Part shown: one piece after another, positions 61,615 to 64,000 of the stretch
Layout: each line of letters begins with the position of its first letter
Numbering within the stretch: position 1 is the first letter of the stretch
NCBI GenBank assembly: GCA_964229355.1
Contig: CAXRDE010000014.1
Coordinates: forward strand, 124,001 to 188,000
Direction: 5' to 3'
Source of the DNA: CAXRDE01 sp964229355
GTDB taxonomy: Bacteria; Cyanobacteriota; Sericytochromatia; UBA7694
DNA: 64,000 bases
Program-made: the position numbers and the translations under genes
Notes under the pieces: model-generated
What the model was told of the DNA's origin: nothing
The model's input: only the letters and a program-made list of their open reading frames with translations
The model's database searches: none

Positions 61615-61620
61615 ATTATA
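61615..61620 (-). promoter_or_regulatory. -10 box next to the endonuclease I start
   Basis: Minus strand TATAAT, with only 8 nt to the ATG at 61606. The transcript would start 0-2 nt before the start codon. Confidence 0.45.
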
Positions 61621-61662
61621 CCCCAAAGTGTCCCGCACTTGCTTTTAGGAGATCTGTAAAAG

Positions 61663-62679
61663 ATGCAAGTCACCGTCTTTAGCACCCAGCCCGATGAACG
61701 GCGTTATTTAGAGGCCGCTGCGCAAGCCCATGATCAGAAACATCCCGAAGCACCGCTCGAACTGAGCTTTTTAGAAGCGCATCTCAACGCGCGCACGGCT
61801 TCGCTGGCCAAAGGTTCACAGGCCGTTTGCGCCTTTGTGAACGACCCCCTCGATAGCGAGACCCTTCAGCAGTTGGCCGACCAGGGCGTTCAAACCATCG
61901 CCCTGCGCTCAGCGGGCTTTAATCACGTGGATTTGCAAGCCGCCCAGAAGCTGGGGCTGGTGATCACCCGCGTGCCCGCGTACTCCCCTTATGCGGTGGC
62001 CGAGCATACGGTAGCCCTGATACTCAGCCTCAACCGCCAAATTCACCGCGCCTATAACCGCGTGCGCGAGGGCAACTTTGCCTTGCAGGGCATGTTGGGC
62101 TTTGACATTCACGGTCTAACGGTGGGCCTGGTGGGCACCGGTAAAATTGGCCTGTGTGTGGCCCGCATTTTAAAGGGCTTTGGCTGCCGTATTTTGAGTT
62201 ACGACCCCCAGCCCAGCGAAGACGCCTTACACATCGGTTGCGAACCCGTGGACCTGGCCACCCTGTGGCGCGAATCAGATATTGTGAGCCTGCACTGCCC
62301 CTTGACCCCCGACACCCATCACCTGATTAACGGCGACAGCATTGCCCAGATGAAGCAGGGCGTTATGGTGGTAAACACCAGCCGCGGTGGACTGGTAGAT
62401 ACCCATGCGGTTATTCAGGGCTTAAAGTCTGGCCAGATTGGCTACCTGGCTCTTGATGTGTACGAAGAAGAGGGAGACTTGTTTTTTGAGGATCTCTCCG
62501 GGGTCGTCATTCAAGACGATGTTTTTAGTCGCTTATTGACCTTCCCCAATGTGCTGATTACCGGACACCAGGCCTTTTTTACCCGCAATGCCCTGCAGGC
62601 GATTGCCGAAACCACCCTGTTCAATCTGCACCAGTTTGCTCAGGGACAGTCCTGCGACAACCAGGTGCCCACCCCATGA
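61663..62679 (+). CDS. D-lactate dehydrogenase-like 2-hydroxyacid dehydrogenase
   Basis: NAD-dependent enzyme, 338 residues. The NAD fold reads GLVGTGKIGL; the catalytic Arg lies upstream in IALRSAGFNHVD, Glu in the YEEEGDLFFED region, and His in TGHQAFFT. The DLFFEDLSG and ITGHQAFFT pattern is typical of LdhA-type fermentative D-lactate dehydrogenases. AGGAG is 11 nt upstream. It overlaps the NUDIX gene by 4 nt. Confidence 0.92.
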   Translation: MQVTVFSTQPDERRYLEAAAQAHDQKHPEAPLELSFLEAHLNARTASLAKGSQAVCAFVNDPLDSETLQQLADQGVQTIALRSAGFNHVDLQAAQKLGLVITRVPAYSPYAVAEHTVALILSLNRQIHRAYNRVREGNFALQGMLGFDIHGLTVGLVGTGKIGLCVARILKGFGCRILSYDPQPSEDALHIGCEPVDLATLWRESDIVSLHCPLTPDTHHLINGDSIAQMKQGVMVVNTSRGGLVDTHAVIQGLKSGQIGYLALDVYEEEGDLFFEDLSGVVIQDDVFSRLLTFPNVLITGHQAFFTRNALQAIAETTLFNLHQFAQGQSCDNQVPTP

Positions 62680-63119
62680 ACCCCGCGATACCCTATTTTG
62701 GCAATTACCAACAGCAGGTCAGCTACCGTGCGCGGCCCGGTGCCTATGCCCTGCTTTTAAACCCCGCCGGACTGTTGGCAAGGGTTACCCTTCCCCAGGG
62801 TTACTTTTTGCCCGGCGGCGGCATTGAACAGGGCGAAAGCCCTGAGACGGCGGTCTTGCGCGAAATTGCCGAAGAAACCGCTTGCGGTGCCACACTCATG
62901 CTCAAAATTGGCGTGGCCGACGAATATATTTACACCCCTGGCTACGACACCGGGGTGCGCAAACCCAGTACGTTCTTTGTGGCCGAGGTGGGCCCCCCCA
63001 CGGGAGAACAGCCCGAGCACCCGGTGGACTGGGTCAGTCCTGAGGTCTTAAAAGAGAGCCTTTTGCACCACAGTCAACGCTGGGCCGTGCAGCAGTTTCT
63101 GCCCTATTTCTCGCCCTGA
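62676..63119 (+). CDS. NUDIX hydrolase
   Basis: 147 residues. The Nudix box runs GGGIEQGESPETAVLREIAEET, with the REIAEE core intact for Mg binding. It probably hydrolyses a nucleoside diphosphate derivative; substrate unknown. ATGA overlap with the dehydrogenase suggests coupled translation. Confidence 0.93.
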   Translation: MNPAIPYFGNYQQQVSYRARPGAYALLLNPAGLLARVTLPQGYFLPGGGIEQGESPETAVLREIAEETACGATLMLKIGVADEYIYTPGYDTGVRKPSTFFVAEVGPPTGEQPEHPVDWVSPEVLKESLLHHSQRWAVQQFLPYFSP

Positions 63120-63120
63120 T

Positions 63121-64000
63121 ATGCAGCGTCCGGTCACAGCCTGGAAAACCCGCGGGATGGGGATGATGGTGCTGATGGTGCTTAGCGCCTGTTGGCAGAA
63201 ACCGACACCGACACCGGAAGCGCCCTGGATCGCCTTTACCCACGCCCAGGTGATTCCCATTCATACGCCCGGTGTGTTAGCGGATCACACGGTACTGGTG
63301 CGCGACGGGCGCATTGTTAAGCTGGGCAAAAGCGATAAGATCTCACTGCCACCCAACACCCGGGTCATTGACCTGCAGGGCCAGTTTCTACTGCCCGGAT
63401 TTTCGGATATGCATGTGCATCTCACCGAATCCAAAGATCTCTTACGCTTTCTCGCCCACGGCATTACCCGCATTCGCAATATGGCGGCTCCCCCCGCGTA
63501 CGCCCGCTGGCTGGGAAGTCCCCACGTGCCGGATTTGAAAGAGGCCCTGGCTGAGGGGCGGGTGATAGGCCCTCAGGTAACAGGGTGCGGTCCCTTTTTG
63601 GACGGTAACCCACCGCAAAACAGCCTAACCACGGTGATTGACACGGCTGAGGCAGCCCGCAAGGCGGTTCAGGAGACCGCAGCCGCAGGTTACGACTGCG
63701 TCAAAATCTACAACCGCCTAAGCCCGGAAATGTTTGCCGTAATTCGCGAAGAGGCTCGGCGCTTAAACATTCCACTTATGGGTCACGTACCCCTGCACGT
63801 GGGCATTGAAGGCGCCCTCAACGCCCCCATGAAGAGCATTGAACACCTCAACGCGTACGTGGATAATTTTGCGGGGGTTTACCGGGTTCCGCCTGAACAG
63901 TGGCAAACGGTAGCTCAGCGCACCGCCGCGCAGGGGGTGTATAACTGCCCGACCCTGGTGATCTGGGACCAGCACCCGGTGTACGGTCGCTTTGACCTGA
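63121..64000 (+). CDS. Amidohydrolase lipoprotein, cut by the right edge
   Basis: Translation from the ATG at 63121, one base after the NUDIX stop, is open to the window end (293 codons). It starts with a lipoprotein signal (MVLMVLSAC, so Cys at 25). The amidohydrolase barrel shows the metal motif HVHL in DMHVHLTES, the carbamylated-Lys candidate in VKIY, GHV and IEHL. It resembles imidazolonepropionase-like or prolidase-type amidohydrolases. The rest lies outside the window. Confidence 0.88.
   Translation, partial: MQRPVTAWKTRGMGMMVLMVLSACWQKPTPTPEAPWIAFTHAQVIPIHTPGVLADHTVLVRDGRIVKLGKSDKISLPPNTRVIDLQGQFLLPGFSDMHVHLTESKDLLRFLAHGITRIRNMAAPPAYARWLGSPHVPDLKEALAEGRVIGPQVTGCGPFLDGNPPQNSLTTVIDTAEAARKAVQETAAAGYDCVKIYNRLSPEMFAVIREEARRLNIPLMGHVPLHVGIEGALNAPMKSIEHLNAYVDNFAGVYRVPPEQWQTVAQRTAAQGVYNCPTLVIWDQHPVYGRFDL

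Noticed and set aside
1..64000. CRISPR array, prophage or insertion sequence
   Set aside because: No regularly spaced repeats, phage structural genes, transposase or inverted-repeat pair was found on reading the window.

Overview
The window comes from a diderm (Gram-negative) bacterium. It carries lipid A synthesis (LpxB), a tripartite RND efflux set with a TolC-like outer-membrane channel, MltA, a Blc-type lipocalin, a MscS channel and several lipoproteins with clear lipoboxes. Host genes are moderately GC-rich and tightly packed; no intergenic gap exceeds about 200 bases. I cannot name the species. The mix of a homodimeric AceE, FecR and CsgG/TPR proteins, an OleA-type thiolase and a clostripain lipoprotein does not match any model organism I know well. 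There is no IS element, prophage, integrase or CRISPR array.

Layout. 1-2.4 kb (minus): der (cut by the left edge) and a pyrimidine-nucleoside phosphorylase. 2.6-9.1 kb (plus): RND efflux operon (adaptor, pump, outer-membrane factor) plus an SDR oxidoreductase. 9.1-13.9 kb (minus): a possible uracil-DNA-glycosylase-fold protein, a PAP2 phosphatase overlapping a papain-like exported protein, and an RmlD-like reductase overlapping a DUF805-SRPBCC membrane protein. 14.1-18.8 kb: small lipoprotein, CDF-like transporter, lpxB, SGNH hydrolase, PhoD-like phosphatase. 18.8-21.0 kb (minus): operon of OleA-like thiolase, lipocalin and a Fer4_19-CDGSH-CDGSH iron-sulfur protein. 21.2-30.9 kb: acyl-CoA dehydrogenase, DnaJ-TPR protein, a FliS-like protein with a nitroreductase, then aceE-aceF-lpd and a MscS channel. 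30.9-36.4 kb (minus): M16 peptidase followed by two soluble histidine kinases. 36.5 kb: tRNA-Arg(CCG). 36.6-45.3 kb: FecR protein, CsgG-like/TPR protein, clostripain lipoprotein, then an operon with uvrC, a 38-residue membrane protein and an EnvC-like M23 peptidase. 45.4-46.3 kb: YihG-like acyltransferase. 46.4-52.1 kb: an AT-rich two-gene cassette. 52.2-64 kb: DUF302, glycine-rich protein, MltA, WGR-DUF4132 giant protein, endonuclease I, D-2-hydroxyacid dehydrogenase, NUDIX hydrolase and a truncated amidohydrolase lipoprotein.

The standout is 46449-52077. It encodes a 1010-residue P-loop ATPase followed, with an 8-nt overlap, by an 867-residue adenosine-deaminase-family protein that keeps all four metal/catalytic motifs. 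This is the architecture of the RADAR anti-phage system (RdrA-RdrB). Its composition is clearly AT-richer than the flanking housekeeping genes, which suggests horizontal acquisition, but no mobility gene accompanies it.

Regulation: many promoters here look like extended -10 elements (TGnTATRnT) with poor -35 boxes. At least two genes (lpxB and the endonuclease I gene) have a -10 box so close to the start codon that leaderless transcripts are likely.
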